From Prevotella sp. (GTDB lineage: Bacteria; Bacteroidota; Bacteroidia; Bacteroidales; Bacteroidaceae): DNA of 64,000 nt. A model generated the notes under the pieces. It worked only from the letters and a program-made list of their open reading frames with translations. It made no database searches and was not told the DNA's origin. Positions 8,542 through 17,178 of the stretch are shown here, in pieces. The stretch is from NCBI GenBank assembly GCA_017475265.1, contig JAFVFY010000027.1, forward strand, positions 62,001-126,000, given 5' to 3'. Position 1 is the first letter of the stretch. Each line of letters opens with the position of its first letter. The translations under genes and the position numbers were made by a program.

Positions 8542-10077
8542 ATGAAAAAAAACATGCTTCTTTTGCCATTAATGGCAATGATGATTGGCTGCACTTCCAC
8601 TGAGAAGGAAGCCGAGAACAATCCCGTGCTCACCATTGAGGGTGGCCAGATTTCTGGCGTGCAATGTTCTGTTCCTACCGGTGACGGCTCAGGCACTACG
8701 ACGTATTATGCCTACAAAGGCATCCCATACGCAGCTGCTCCTATTGGCGACCTGCGCTGGAAAGAGCCTCAGCCCGTAAAGCCTTGGGAAGGCGTGCGCC
8801 TTTGCGACAAGTTTGGTCATCCCGGTTACCAATCCGTCCACTACCCAGGCTTCTACGCTTCGGAATGGGGATATGGCGACGAGGCACCCTATAGTGAGGA
8901 TTGCCTCTACCTGAATGTCTATACAAAGGCCGCCGGACAAGTGGACAAGAAACTACCTGTGGCAATGTGGATTCACGGCGGTGGCTACCGTGAGGGCTGG
9001 GGTTCGGAACCTGAGTTCGACGGCGAGCAATGGGCATTGAAGGACGTGGTGCTTGTCACCATCAACTACCGTCTGGGCATCTTCGGCTTCATGACCTATC
9101 CCGAGCTATCGGCTGAGAGTCCCAACCACGTCAGCGGAAACTACGGCATCCTCGACCAGATACAGTCGTTGAAGTGGATTAAGGCCAACATCGCCCAATT
9201 TGGCGGCGACCCCGACAACGTGACCATCTTCGGACAGAGTGCCGGCGCTGGCAGCGTACGCACCCTCTGTGAGAGTCCTCTGGCCCGTGGATTGTTCCAC
9301 AAGGCTGTCATCATGAGCGGCGGTGGCCTGAACATTCCTCCAAAGGACGGAGAAGAGGCCAAGCCTGCCACACCCGTGAACAAGTTCTTCTTCTACAACC
9401 CGACACTTGCTGAGAGCGAGGCCGAGACGAAGAAAGTGATGGACTGGGCCGGACTTACTGACCTGGAGAAGCTGCGCAACGCTTCCACGGAAATCATGTA
9501 CACCGTGGGCCAGCTCTACAACATGGTGAACAAGAGCGACCTCTTCCTCATGCAGCGACCAATCGTCGACGGCTATGTCTGCACCAAGACATTTGACGAT
9601 GCAGCACGCGAGGGTACCATTGCCGATATTCCTTACATGATTGGCTACACGCTGAACGATATGGGTTCGATGGCTCCCGGCATTGCCGAGTTCTGCAAGG
9701 TGCGCGAGGAGAAGGGCGGCAAGGCCTGGGCCTACGAGTTTGCCCGTCCGCTGCCCGACGATGGCAAGCATCCCGAAATTACAGACCGCCTGAAGGGTGC
9801 TTTCCATAGCTCAGACCTTTGGTTCGTGTTCAAGAGCCTGAAGCATTGTTGGCGCCCCTGGACGCAGGGTGATTGGGACCTCTCTGAGAAGATGCTCACT
9901 GCCTGGACTAACTTTGCCAAGTACAGCGACCCGAACGGAGATACGTCTGCCAACGCTCAGCCCTCCGCTCTCAACTGGCAGCCCTGTACCGCCGAGGCTC
10001 CGCAGTTCATGCTCTTCAAGCTCGATGCCAACGATGCCGAGGCATCGGAGATGGGAGAGCCCATTATGCCGAATTAA
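8542..10077 (+). CDS. Type-B carboxylesterase, lipoprotein
   Basis: The 511-residue product opens with a lipoprotein signal ending in the lipobox MIGC, so it should be anchored in the envelope. The alpha/beta-hydrolase core shows CLYLNVYTK, the oxyanion-hole WIHGGGY, NYRLGIFGF, FGGDPDNVTIFGQSAGAGSV with nucleophile Ser233, and a GAFHSSDLWF block with the probable catalytic His422. This is the carboxylesterase type B (PF00135) pattern, hydrolysing carboxylic esters; the natural substrate cannot be read from sequence. The upstream in-frame ATG at 8401 was rejected because the lipoprotein signal and a -7 element lie downstream of it. The next esterase gene starts 26 bp after its stop, so the two are likely co-transcribed and may act together on acylated polysaccharides. 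Confidence 0.9.
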   Translation: MKKNMLLLPLMAMMIGCTSTEKEAENNPVLTIEGGQISGVQCSVPTGDGSGTTTYYAYKGIPYAAAPIGDLRWKEPQPVKPWEGVRLCDKFGHPGYQSVHYPGFYASEWGYGDEAPYSEDCLYLNVYTKAAGQVDKKLPVAMWIHGGGYREGWGSEPEFDGEQWALKDVVLVTINYRLGIFGFMTYPELSAESPNHVSGNYGILDQIQSLKWIKANIAQFGGDPDNVTIFGQSAGAGSVRTLCESPLARGLFHKAVIMSGGGLNIPPKDGEEAKPATPVNKFFFYNPTLAESEAETKKVMDWAGLTDLEKLRNASTEIMYTVGQLYNMVNKSDLFLMQRPIVDGYVCTKTFDDAAREGTIADIPYMIGYTLNDMGSMAPGIAEFCKVREEKGGKAWAYEFARPLPDDGKHPEITDRLKGAFHSSDLWFVFKSLKHCWRPWTQGDWDLSEKMLTAWTNFAKYSDPNGDTSANAQPSALNWQPCTAEAPQFMLFKLDANDAEASEMGEPIMPN

Positions 10078-10103
10078 TCACCTTATAATTTCTCTAAATA
10101 ACT

Positions 10104-12071
10104 ATGAAACACCTGTTTATTCTTATTTGTGCATTATCGTTTAGTGTTGGTGCTACGGCACAACCACGTGCTAACGATGACGGAACGGTGACGTTCCAGT
10201 ATAAAAACGACTCTGCCCACTCAGTAATGGTCGACGTGCAGTTTGCTGGTCGCAAGGAGATGACCCGCAGCGCCGACGGTATCTGGACGGTAACCCTTGG
10301 CATTGGAGAGAATTCTAAATCTCCTGTTGCCCCCGACATGTACCCCTATTGCTTCATCGTCGATGGTGTCAGCGTAATGGATCCGAAGAATCCGCAATAC
10401 TTCCCCAATGAGGGTTTCAAGAACAGTCTGCTGGAGATAAAGTCGAAGGACGGCACGTTGCCTCACGACATCCGCGATGATGTGCAGCATGGTCGCATGG
10501 AGTATATCCGCTACTACTCCAAGAGCCTGGGAGGCACCAATCAGGCTGTAGTCTATCTGCCGCCCAGCTACATGACCGACATGCAGAAGAAATACCCCGT
10601 GTTCTACCTCATCAGCGGCACCACCGATACGGAGGAGGTTTACTACAAGGTAGGTCGCGTGAACTACATTCTTGACAATCTGCTTGCCGACAAGCAGGCC
10701 AAGGAGATGATTGTCGTGTTGCCGTATGGCAATCCGTCCAAGCTGCTGATTGCTCCTCCTGCCACAGGGATGCCCCAGACCCGTTTCGGCGGCGACGTGT
10801 TCAGTAAGGACCTCATCAACGACCTCATGCCCTACATTGACAACACGTATCGCACCAAGACCGACCGTGACGACCGCGCCATCGGCGGATTCTCACGTGG
10901 TGGCAATCAGGCACTCTACAATGGTCTGACGAACCTCGACAAGTTCTCCTACCTGTGCAGCTACAGCTCGTTCACCTCGACCGACATCCCCGATGTCTAC
11001 GACCATGCCGATGAGCTGAACAAGAAGATTCACCTGTTTTGGCTCGGCGTTGGTACCGACGACTTCCTTTATGGCAATGCCCGTGACTACATGGAGTTCC
11101 TCGACAAGAAGGGCATCAACTCGGTCAAGGAGTTCACCACCGACAAGTTTGGCCACACGTGGATGAACGCCAAATATTTCCTCTACAAGACCTTGCCGCT
11201 ACTCTTCAACAAGAAGGCTGCCGAGGCCGCCATGAAAGAGGCTCAGCCAGCTCCTGCCGCCACTGGTCAGGAGCAGCAGTTCACGCCCGGCGTTATGGCC
11301 CGCCTATTCCCGAAGCCTATCATCTCGCCCGAGTATAGCGAGCAGGGCATTACTTTCCGCCTGAAGGCCCCCGAGGCCAGGAAGGTGGAGCTGGATTGCG
11401 AAATCCTGCCTGACAACGTAGCGATGGAGCGCGACAGCGACGGCGTGTGGAGCATCACCCGTAACGACATCTTCTTCGAGACCTTCGAGTATCGGTTCAT
11501 TGTAGACGGTACGCCCGTTGCCGACCCCAGCAACATGTACCTCTCGCCTGAACAGGGCTTCAAGTATAGTATTGCCGACAACCCAAGGTCGCCCTTCAAC
11601 TTCGCATCGCAGGGCGACATCCCTCATGGACGTACCAGCTATGACCTGGAGCGAAACGAGGCCTGGTACACCGCTCCGATGCCTAACGGACGCATGGTCA
11701 TGCCTTCGTTCATACAGCTCGTGCCAGGAGAGGGCGACACAATGGAGAGTTGGTTCAAGGTGGGCGGTGCCGATGCCATTGCCGACCGACTACTGGCCGA
11801 CGGCAAGACTAAGCCTTGCGTCATCACCACCAGCACGCTCGAATTCATGCAAGGAATGAATCGGATGCCAGGCTTCAGTATGAAGACGCTCAAGGCCGAC
11901 GACTATCGCACGTGGAGTGAGCGTCGTCGCGCATTGGTTAAGCTGCTGCTTGACATCAACAAAGAGCAGCGACCTTCCTTCCCAGGAATGGGAGGACCAG
12001 GAATGGGAGGTCCGGGATTCGGAGGCCCAGGATTCGGAGGTGGCGGACGCTTCGGCGGCGACAATTTTTGA
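10104..12071 (+). CDS. Secreted esterase of the feruloyl/acetyl-xylan (Esterase D-like) family with a degenerate second half
   Basis: The 655-residue product has a signal peptide (MKHLFILICALSFSVGATAQ). An immunoglobulin-like E-set domain (~22-125) is followed by an alpha/beta-hydrolase of the Esterase family (~130-370) with nucleophile motif GGFSRGG (Ser264) and a FGHTW block holding the probable catalytic His351. A second E-set (~395-500) and a shortened hydrolase-like segment follow, the latter without a GxSxG motif. The last 25 residues are GMGGPGFGG-type repeats. The first half should deacylate plant polysaccharide side chains; the second half is probably a non-catalytic duplicate. Co-transcription with the upstream lipoprotein esterase is likely. 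Confidence 0.87.
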   Translation: MKHLFILICALSFSVGATAQPRANDDGTVTFQYKNDSAHSVMVDVQFAGRKEMTRSADGIWTVTLGIGENSKSPVAPDMYPYCFIVDGVSVMDPKNPQYFPNEGFKNSLLEIKSKDGTLPHDIRDDVQHGRMEYIRYYSKSLGGTNQAVVYLPPSYMTDMQKKYPVFYLISGTTDTEEVYYKVGRVNYILDNLLADKQAKEMIVVLPYGNPSKLLIAPPATGMPQTRFGGDVFSKDLINDLMPYIDNTYRTKTDRDDRAIGGFSRGGNQALYNGLTNLDKFSYLCSYSSFTSTDIPDVYDHADELNKKIHLFWLGVGTDDFLYGNARDYMEFLDKKGINSVKEFTTDKFGHTWMNAKYFLYKTLPLLFNKKAAEAAMKEAQPAPAATGQEQQFTPGVMARLFPKPIISPEYSEQGITFRLKAPEARKVELDCEILPDNVAMERDSDGVWSITRNDIFFETFEYRFIVDGTPVADPSNMYLSPEQGFKYSIADNPRSPFNFASQGDIPHGRTSYDLERNEAWYTAPMPNGRMVMPSFIQLVPGEGDTMESWFKVGGADAIADRLLADGKTKPCVITTSTLEFMQGMNRMPGFSMKTLKADDYRTWSERRRALVKLLLDINKEQRPSFPGMGGPGMGGPGFGGPGFGGGGRFGGDNF

Positions 12072-12410
12072 TTTGCCTACGGTATAAAACATTCTTGAAA
12101 GTTACACCTTTTAGGTGGTAAAAGGGACTTCATCATGTAAAAGCCGCTCTTGAACAGCAAAAGTGACGATTTGATTGAATGACAGAATAGAATCTAGAAA
12201 AGTAAAACAAGTTGTTTTGGTTCAGAAAAGTCCGTCCAAACCCTTAGAAAAAACGGCTTTTTCTATACCAAAACAACTTGTTTTACTTTGGTGATATTTA
12301 CTGATACTTTCAGAAAAAGGTGTACCTTTGTTAACAAACAATAGTTCAGACGCTTAGGCCGCCCGTCAGGTACATGTGGATAATCTTTTAGTTAAACTTC
12401 CGAAAATCGC
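12072..12410. other. Intergenic region with a long inverted repeat
   Basis: Non-coding stretch between the esterase and the flavoprotein operon. Besides the inverted repeat at 12200-12288, it contains a lone TACCTTTG at 12323-12330 without a -33 partner. I see no credible coding frame here. Confidence 0.6.
12200..12288. repeat. Perfect 22-bp inverted repeat with self-palindromic arms
   Basis: Left arm 12200-12221 and right arm 12267-12288 are exact reverse complements, separated by 45 bp. Each arm itself contains a palindrome of the form AAAACAA-G-TTGTTTT. The arms could form one large stem or act as two identical protein-binding sites. There is no T-run, so it is not a standard intrinsic terminator. 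Confidence 0.85.
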
Positions 12411-12441
12411 TTTGTTATCTCTGCTTTTCTTCGTACTTTTG
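12411..12441 (+). promoter_or_regulatory. Promoter of the flavoprotein/response-regulator genes
   Basis: TTTG at 12411-12414 and TACTTTTG at 12434-12441 with a 19-bp spacer, a full match to the Bacteroidota housekeeping promoter. The predicted transcript starts about 140 bp before the flavoprotein ATG, so the leader would carry the CCCCCTAA palindromes. Confidence 0.75.
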
Positions 12442-12456
12442 CACCCGAATTCTGTT

Positions 12457-12580
12457 AGCCCCCTAAGTTAGGGGGCTGTGGGGCTAGACAAGGCTCCTGA
12501 CAATATAATAAAGTATTAATGATTTAATGGTGCTAATGAACGCTGGTTCAGACCCCCAACCCCCTAACTTAGGGGGCTTA
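12457..12580. repeat. Pair of CCCCCTAA-N-TTAGGGGG palindromes in inverted orientation
   Basis: Two 17-bp palindromes (12459-12475 and 12560-12576) with central G and C respectively lie as inverted copies about 85 bp apart in the 5' leader. The second lies just before the flavoprotein start and creates a spurious N-terminal extension (PQPPNLGGL) if translation is begun at 12527. Such GGGG-flanked palindromes look like dispersed repeats. Confidence 0.75.
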
Positions 12581-12586
12581 GAAGAA

Positions 12587-12982
12587 ATGAGAAAACTGAC
12601 AATCGCAGCCGTGGCCTTGATGCTCACCGTTGCTCTGGTGAGTGCCACGAAGAATGATGACAAGGTAATGACTAAGGAAGACGGTGCCTACGTGGTGAAC
12701 ACCACCGAGCTGGGCAAGAAGGTGGACGGTTATGCCGGTCCCACCCCGGTGAAGGTGTACATCCGCAAAGGCAAGGTGGAGAAGATTGAACTGCTTCCTA
12801 ACCAAGAGACCCCGAAATACTGGAACGCCGTTAAGAAACAGATGCAGAACGCCTGGGACGGCATGAAGGTAGAGGAGGCCCTGAAGGCTCAGGTGGACGG
12901 CCGCACCGGCGCCACCTTCAGTAGCGATGCGCTCCGTGAGAACGTGAAGCTGGCTTTGGAGTACTACCAGAAGAACAAATAA
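12587..12982 (+). CDS. Secreted FMN-binding-domain protein
   Basis: The 131-residue product has a signal peptide (MRKLTIAAVALMLTVALVSA) and one FMN-binding domain (PF04205-like). The motif DGRTGATFSSDAL near residues 104-116 matches the flavinylation signal in which FMN is attached covalently to a Thr, here Thr110. Such proteins carry electrons outside the cytoplasmic membrane. It is unusual as a free-standing single domain without a visible membrane partner or ApbE-like transferase nearby. The start at 12587 is chosen because the 20 residues upstream are encoded by a palindromic repeat and would spoil the signal peptide. A response-regulator gene follows after a heptamer array. Confidence 0.85.
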   Translation: MRKLTIAAVALMLTVALVSATKNDDKVMTKEDGAYVVNTTELGKKVDGYAGPTPVKVYIRKGKVEKIELLPNQETPKYWNAVKKQMQNAWDGMKVEEALKAQVDGRTGATFSSDALRENVKLALEYYQKNK

Positions 12983-12985
12983 CCA

Positions 12986-13027
12986 TCAACTCTTAATTCT
13001 CAACTCTCAACCCTCAACTCTCAACGA
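12986..13027. repeat. Heptamer array (TCAACTC type), six units
   Basis: Six consecutive 7-bp units (TCAACTC, TTAATTC, TCAACTC, TCAACCC, TCAACTC, TCAACGA) fill the gap between the flavoprotein stop and the response-regulator ATG, ending four bases before the ATG. Confidence 0.9.
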
Positions 13028-13031
13028 TAAA

Positions 13032-14195
13032 ATGGTAAAGATTCTGAGTGTAGACGACGAACTGGACCTTGAGTTGCTGCTCACCCAATATTTCCGTCGC
13101 AAGATACGCAAGGGCGAATATGAATTTGTCTTTGCCCACAACGGTCTGGAGGCGTTGACGATGATGCTGCGCCATCCTGACATCGAGATAGTACTTTCCG
13201 ATATCAACATGCCCGAGATGGACGGCCTGACGCTGCTGGCACGCATCAACGAGATGCGCAACCCAGCCCTGCGCGTCATCATGGTCTCTGCCTACGGCGA
13301 CATGGGCAACATCCGCCAGGCAATGAATAATGGGGCCTTCGACTTCGCTACGAAGCCCATCGACCTCGACGACCTGAGTGTCACCATCGAGAAAGCCATC
13401 AAGCAGATAGAGTACATCCGACAGACGCAGCGCGAGCACGCACAGTTGGAAGACCTCAAGGGCGACCTCGCCGTGGCCGGTGAGATACAGCAGGCCATAC
13501 TGCCACGGGTGTTTCCGCCGTTCCCGGAGAACATCGACGTGATGGACCTTGCTGCGCTGATGACTCCAGCGAAGGACGTGGGCGGTGACTTTTACGACTT
13601 CTTCCGCATCGACCCGGAGCACATCGGAGTCGTCATGGCCGACGTGAGCGGCAAGGGTATTCCCGCTGCCATCTTCATGGCCGTCAGCCGAACACTTATA
13701 CGCGCCATCGGTACACAGGGCCTCACTCCTGAGGAGTGTATTAACAAGGCCAACGAATTACTGTGCATGGAGTCGGCAAACAACATGTTCGTCACCGTCT
13801 TCTATGGTATATATAATGTGAAGACTGGAGAACTCCGCTATTGCAACGGAGGCCACAACGCCCCCTGCATCATCCACTCCGACGGACGCACGGAACTGAT
13901 GAAGGTGGAGCCGAACTTCATTGTCGGAGCACTCGGCGGAATGACCTATAAGGGCGAAAAAACGACCCTGGAGAAGGGCGAGACGCTACTCCTCTACACC
14001 GATGGTGTCACCGAAGCCGTGAATCCCTCTATGGAAGAGTATGGGGAGCAGAGGATGATTGACACGCTCTCCACACAGACAGCTCATACTTGTCGAGAAA
14101 CCATAGACGGACTTCTGCAGAACGTACGCGACTTTGCCGGAGAGGCCGAGCAGAGCGACGACATCACCATTCTAGCCCTGAAACGATTAGGGTAA
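13032..14195 (+). CDS. Response regulator with PP2C-type (SpoIIE/RsbU) phosphatase output
   Basis: The 387-residue product has an N-terminal receiver domain (residues ~3-125: Asp8/Asp9 acidic pair, phospho-acceptor Asp57 in LSDINMP, Lys108 in ATKPID). A short linker leads to a C-terminal PP2C-like phosphatase (~165-387: AGEIQQAILP, VGGDFYDFF, MADVSGKGIPAAIFM, YCNGGHN, LLLYTDGVTEA, SDDITIL). RsbU-type outputs dephosphorylate anti-sigma-antagonist-like proteins, so this protein should turn a histidine-kinase signal into serine/threonine dephosphorylation. No kinase gene is adjacent; the nearest in the window are at 23.6-27.5 kb. The heptamer array occupies the leader just before its start. Confidence 0.93.
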   Translation: MVKILSVDDELDLELLLTQYFRRKIRKGEYEFVFAHNGLEALTMMLRHPDIEIVLSDINMPEMDGLTLLARINEMRNPALRVIMVSAYGDMGNIRQAMNNGAFDFATKPIDLDDLSVTIEKAIKQIEYIRQTQREHAQLEDLKGDLAVAGEIQQAILPRVFPPFPENIDVMDLAALMTPAKDVGGDFYDFFRIDPEHIGVVMADVSGKGIPAAIFMAVSRTLIRAIGTQGLTPEECINKANELLCMESANNMFVTVFYGIYNVKTGELRYCNGGHNAPCIIHSDGRTELMKVEPNFIVGALGGMTYKGEKTTLEKGETLLLYTDGVTEAVNPSMEEYGEQRMIDTLSTQTAHTCRETIDGLLQNVRDFAGEAEQSDDITILALKRLG

Positions 14196-14226
14196 CGTCC
14201 CTTTCACTTCCCCTTCACTCCCCTTA
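14195..14226. repeat. Short CCCTTTCACT-type repeat in the gene junction
   Basis: Degenerate 10-11-bp repeats of the type CCCTTTCACTT, spanning the junction between the response regulator and the carbonic-anhydrase-like gene. The same words reappear at 26635-26690. Confidence 0.7.
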
Positions 14227-14230
14227 GACA

Positions 14231-14734
14231 ATGGCTTTGATAAAATCCTATAAAGGCATGTCGCCGCGCTGGGGCCGCGACTGCTATTTCAGTGAGAACG
14301 CAACGATTGTGGGCGATGTCACCATGGGCGATAACTGCTCCGTGTGGTTCAACGCCGTAGTACGTGGCGACGTGGCTCCCATCACTATTGGCGACCGTAC
14401 CAACGTGCAGGATGGTTCCTGTGTTCACGTGACTCACGACACTGGCCCCACCCATATCGGCTCTGACGTGACCATTGGCCATAACGTCACTGTTCACGCT
14501 TGTACTATCCATGACGGTGCACTCATAGGCATGGGCGCCACCCTGCTCGACGGATGCGAAATCGGAGAAGGTGCCATCGTGGCTGCCGGGGCACTTGTGC
14601 TCCAGAACACGAAAGTCGGCGCCCACGAAATCTGGGGTGGCGTACCGGCAAAGTACATCAAGCCCACACGTCCCGGACAGACTGACAACGCCGCACACTA
14701 TGTGGAGTATGCCAAGGAATACATGAAACAATAA
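14231..14734 (+). CDS. Gamma-carbonic-anhydrase-like hexapeptide-repeat protein
   Basis: The 167-residue product is a left-handed beta-helix built from hexapeptide repeats (ATIVGDVTMGDNC, PITIGDRTNVQDG, THIGSDVTIGHNV, ALIGMGATLLDGC). Conserved features of the gamma-CA/YrdA/PaaY family are visible: RGDVAPITIG, CVHVTH, IGHNVTVH and the C-terminal GVPAKYIK. The His residues in VHVTH and GHNVTVH are the usual metal ligands. Length fits the family. Carbonic anhydrase activity is plausible but many members have unknown activity. It lies 35 bp after the response regulator and just before the malic enzyme. Confidence 0.88.
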   Translation: MALIKSYKGMSPRWGRDCYFSENATIVGDVTMGDNCSVWFNAVVRGDVAPITIGDRTNVQDGSCVHVTHDTGPTHIGSDVTIGHNVTVHACTIHDGALIGMGATLLDGCEIGEGAIVAAGALVLQNTKVGAHEIWGGVPAKYIKPTRPGQTDNAAHYVEYAKEYMKQ

Positions 14735-14757
14735 ACAATAACCAATAAACAATAACC
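14729..14757. repeat. 14-bp tandem duplication before the malic-enzyme gene
   Basis: Two copies of AATAAACAATAACC in tandem, beginning in the stop codon of the carbonic-anhydrase-like gene and ending about 11 bp before the malic-enzyme ATG. Fourteen is twice the 7-bp unit seen elsewhere in the window. Confidence 0.8.
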
Positions 14758-14768
14758 GTGAAACCATC

Positions 14769-17057
14769 ATGGTGAAGATTACAAAAGAAGCTGCCCTTGA
14801 ATATCACAAGAGTGGTCGTCCCGGAAAGATTGAGGTGAAGCCCACGAAGGCTTATCGTACACAAACCGATTTAAGTTTGGCCTACTCGCCCGGCGTGGCC
14901 TATCCCTGTCTGGAGATTCAGCAGAATCCCGACGATGCCTACCAATACACCGACAAGGGTAACCTCGTGGCCGTCATTAGTAACGGCACCGCCGTGCTCG
15001 GACTTGGTGACATCGGTGCTGAGGCTGGCAAGCCAGTCATGGAGGGTAAGGGACTCCTCTTTAAGATTTACGGCGGCATCGACGTGTTCGACATCGAGGT
15101 CAATGAGAAAGACCCGGAGAAGTTCTGTGAGGCTGTGGAGCGTATCGCTCCTACCTTCGGCGGCATCAACCTTGAGGACATCAAGGCCCCAGAGTGTTTC
15201 TATATTGAGGACAGGCTGAAGCGGACGCTCGACATCCCCGTGATGCACGACGACCAGCATGGCACGGCCATCATCTCGGCTGCCGGACTGAAGAACGCCC
15301 TGGAGGTCATCGGCAAGGACATCGCTCAGGTGCAGATAGTGGTTAACGGCGCAGGTGCCGCTGCTATCTCCTGTACGAAGCTCTACATGGCCATCGGTGC
15401 CCAGAAGGAGAACATCGTGATGCTCGACTCCAAGGGTGTCATCTCCGCCGACCGACAGGACCTCAACGAGCAGAAGCGTTTCTTCGCCACCTCGCGCCGT
15501 GACATCCGCACGCTGGAGGAGGCCGTGAAGGGTGCCGACGTTTTCGTTGGCCTCTCCAAGGGTAACGTGCTCACCAAGGACATGGTGCGCTCGATGGCTC
15601 CCAACCCCGTCATCTTCGCCCTGGCCAACCCTGTGCCCGAGATTTCGTATGAGGATGCTATGGATGCCCGTCCCGACGTGCTGATGTCGACAGGCCGCAC
15701 CGACTATCCCAATCAGATTAATAATGTCATCGGATTCCCGTATATATTCAGAGGTGCCCTCGACGTCCATGCCCGGGCCATCAACGAGGAGATGAAGCTC
15801 GCCGCTGTTTACGCCATCGCCGACCTGGCCAAGCAGCCCGTGCCCGACGTGGTGAACGATGTCTACAAGGTGAACAACCTGAAGTTCGGCCGCGATTATT
15901 TCATCCCGAAACCCGTTGACCCACGCCTCATCTCAGAGGTGAGCGCCGCCGTGGCCAAGGCCGCTATCGACAGCGGTGTGGCTCGCAAGACCATCACCGA
16001 TTGGGATGCCTACAAGAAGTCGCTCTCGCTGCTGCTCGGTCAGGAGACGAAACTCACGCAGAAACTCTACGACACCGCCCGTAAGCACCCGCAGCGCGTG
16101 GTCTTTGCCGAGGCTGTCCACCCGACGATGCTCCGTGCCGCCGTACAGGCCCGCTCCGAGGGCATCTGTTACCCCATCTTGCTGGGCAACGACGAGGTCA
16201 TCATGAAGATGGCCAAGGAACTCGACCTCTCACTTGAGGGCATTGAGATAGTGAACCTTCGTCATCCCTCTGAACAGGAGCGCCGCGAACGCTATGCTCG
16301 CATACTCGCAGAGAAACGGCAACGCGACGGCTACACCTTCCAGGAGGCCAACGACAAGATGTTCGAGCGCAACTACTTCGGTATGATGATGGTGGAGACG
16401 GGCGAGGCCGATGCCTATATCACAGGTCTCTACACCAAGTATTCCAATACCGTCAAGGTTGTCAAGGAGGTTATCGGCATACGTCCGGAGTTCAAGCATT
16501 TCGGTGCCATGCACATCATCAACTCGCCACGCGGCACCATCTATATTGCCGACACACTGGTGAACGAGAATCCCGACACCGATACCCTCGTGGACATTGC
16601 CAAACTGGCATCGACCGCCGTGCGTTTCTTCAACGAGAAACCTGTCATCTCCATGATTTCCCACTCCAACTTCGGATCCTCGCAGAGCGATGGTGCGCTG
16701 AAGGTTCGCCGTGCCGTTGAGGAGATGCACCGCCTCTACCCCGACATTGCCATTGATGGCGAGATGCAGATAGGCTTCGCCCTCGACCGCGAGTTGCGCG
16801 ACCAGCAGTATCCCTTCTCCCGCCTCTTCGGCAAGGATGTGAACACGCTGGTATTCCCTAACCTCACCTCCGCACGTTCCTCCTACAAGATGCTCCAAGT
16901 GCTCGGCACCGATGCCGAAATCATCGGCCCCATACAGATGGGACTGAATAAGGCTATCCACTTCGTCGACTTTGCTGCCTCCGTCCGCGATGTCGTCAAC
17001 ATCGTCGCCGTCGCCACTATCGATGCCTACGTCGCAAAGCTAGTGCGCAGCTTATAG
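14769..17057 (+). CDS. maeB: NADP-dependent malic enzyme with phosphotransacetylase-like C-terminal domain
   Basis: The 762-residue product matches the MaeB hybrid architecture: malic-enzyme N-terminal domain (residues ~10-155, [16 protein letters not shown]), NAD(P)-binding domain (~160-400, [30 protein letters not shown]) and a phosphotransacetylase-like C-terminal domain (~430-762, [31 protein letters not shown]). It catalyses oxidative decarboxylation of malate to pyruvate; in this family the PTA-like domain is regulatory and not catalytic. Length is as expected. An intrinsic terminator follows 58 bp after the stop. Confidence 0.96.
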   Translation: MVKITKEAALEYHKSGRPGKIEVKPTKAYRTQTDLSLAYSPGVAYPCLEIQQNPDDAYQYTDKGNLVAVISNGTAVLGLGDIGAEAGKPVMEGKGLLFKIYGGIDVFDIEVNEKDPEKFCEAVERIAPTFGGINLEDIKAPECFYIEDRLKRTLDIPVMHDDQHGTAIISAAGLKNALEVIGKDIAQVQIVVNGAGAAAISCTKLYMAIGAQKENIVMLDSKGVISADRQDLNEQKRFFATSRRDIRTLEEAVKGADVFVGLSKGNVLTKDMVRSMAPNPVIFALANPVPEISYEDAMDARPDVLMSTGRTDYPNQINNVIGFPYIFRGALDVHARAINEEMKLAAVYAIADLAKQPVPDVVNDVYKVNNLKFGRDYFIPKPVDPRLISEVSAAVAKAAIDSGVARKTITDWDAYKKSLSLLLGQETKLTQKLYDTARKHPQRVVFAEAVHPTMLRAAVQARSEGICYPILLGNDEVIMKMAKELDLSLEGIEIVNLRHPSEQERRERYARILAEKRQRDGYTFQEANDKMFERNYFGMMMVETGEADAYITGLYTKYSNTVKVVKEVIGIRPEFKHFGAMHIINSPRGTIYIADTLVNENPDTDTLVDIAKLASTAVRFFNEKPVISMISHSNFGSSQSDGALKVRRAVEEMHRLYPDIAIDGEMQIGFALDRELRDQQYPFSRLFGKDVNTLVFPNLTSARSSYKMLQVLGTDAEIIGPIQMGLNKAIHFVDFAASVRDVVNIVAVATIDAYVAKLVRSL

Positions 17058-17114
17058 GCAACAGCAGAAAACGCTGCACCGCTTCCACGAATTATAATAA
17101 TAGTTGAAAAATCC

Positions 17115-17144
17115 AGCCGAAAGTTTTGCGCTTTCGGCTTTTTT
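17115..17144 (+). terminator. Intrinsic terminator of the malic-enzyme transcript
   Basis: A perfect 9-bp stem (AGCCGAAAG at 17115-17123 with CTTTCGGCT at 17131-17139), a 7-base loop and a following run of five T. Confidence 0.88.
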
Positions 17145-17155
17145 GTGTAAATTTG
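17125..17155 (+). promoter_or_regulatory. Promoter of the BRO-type gene, embedded in the terminator
   Basis: TTTG at 17125-17128 lies in the loop of the malic-enzyme terminator and TAAATTTG is at 17148-17155, spacer 19 bp. The predicted transcription start is about 15-20 bp before the ATG at 17179, giving a very short leader. Confidence 0.75.
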
Positions 17156-17178
17156 CAGATGTAAAACGAGACAGAGAT

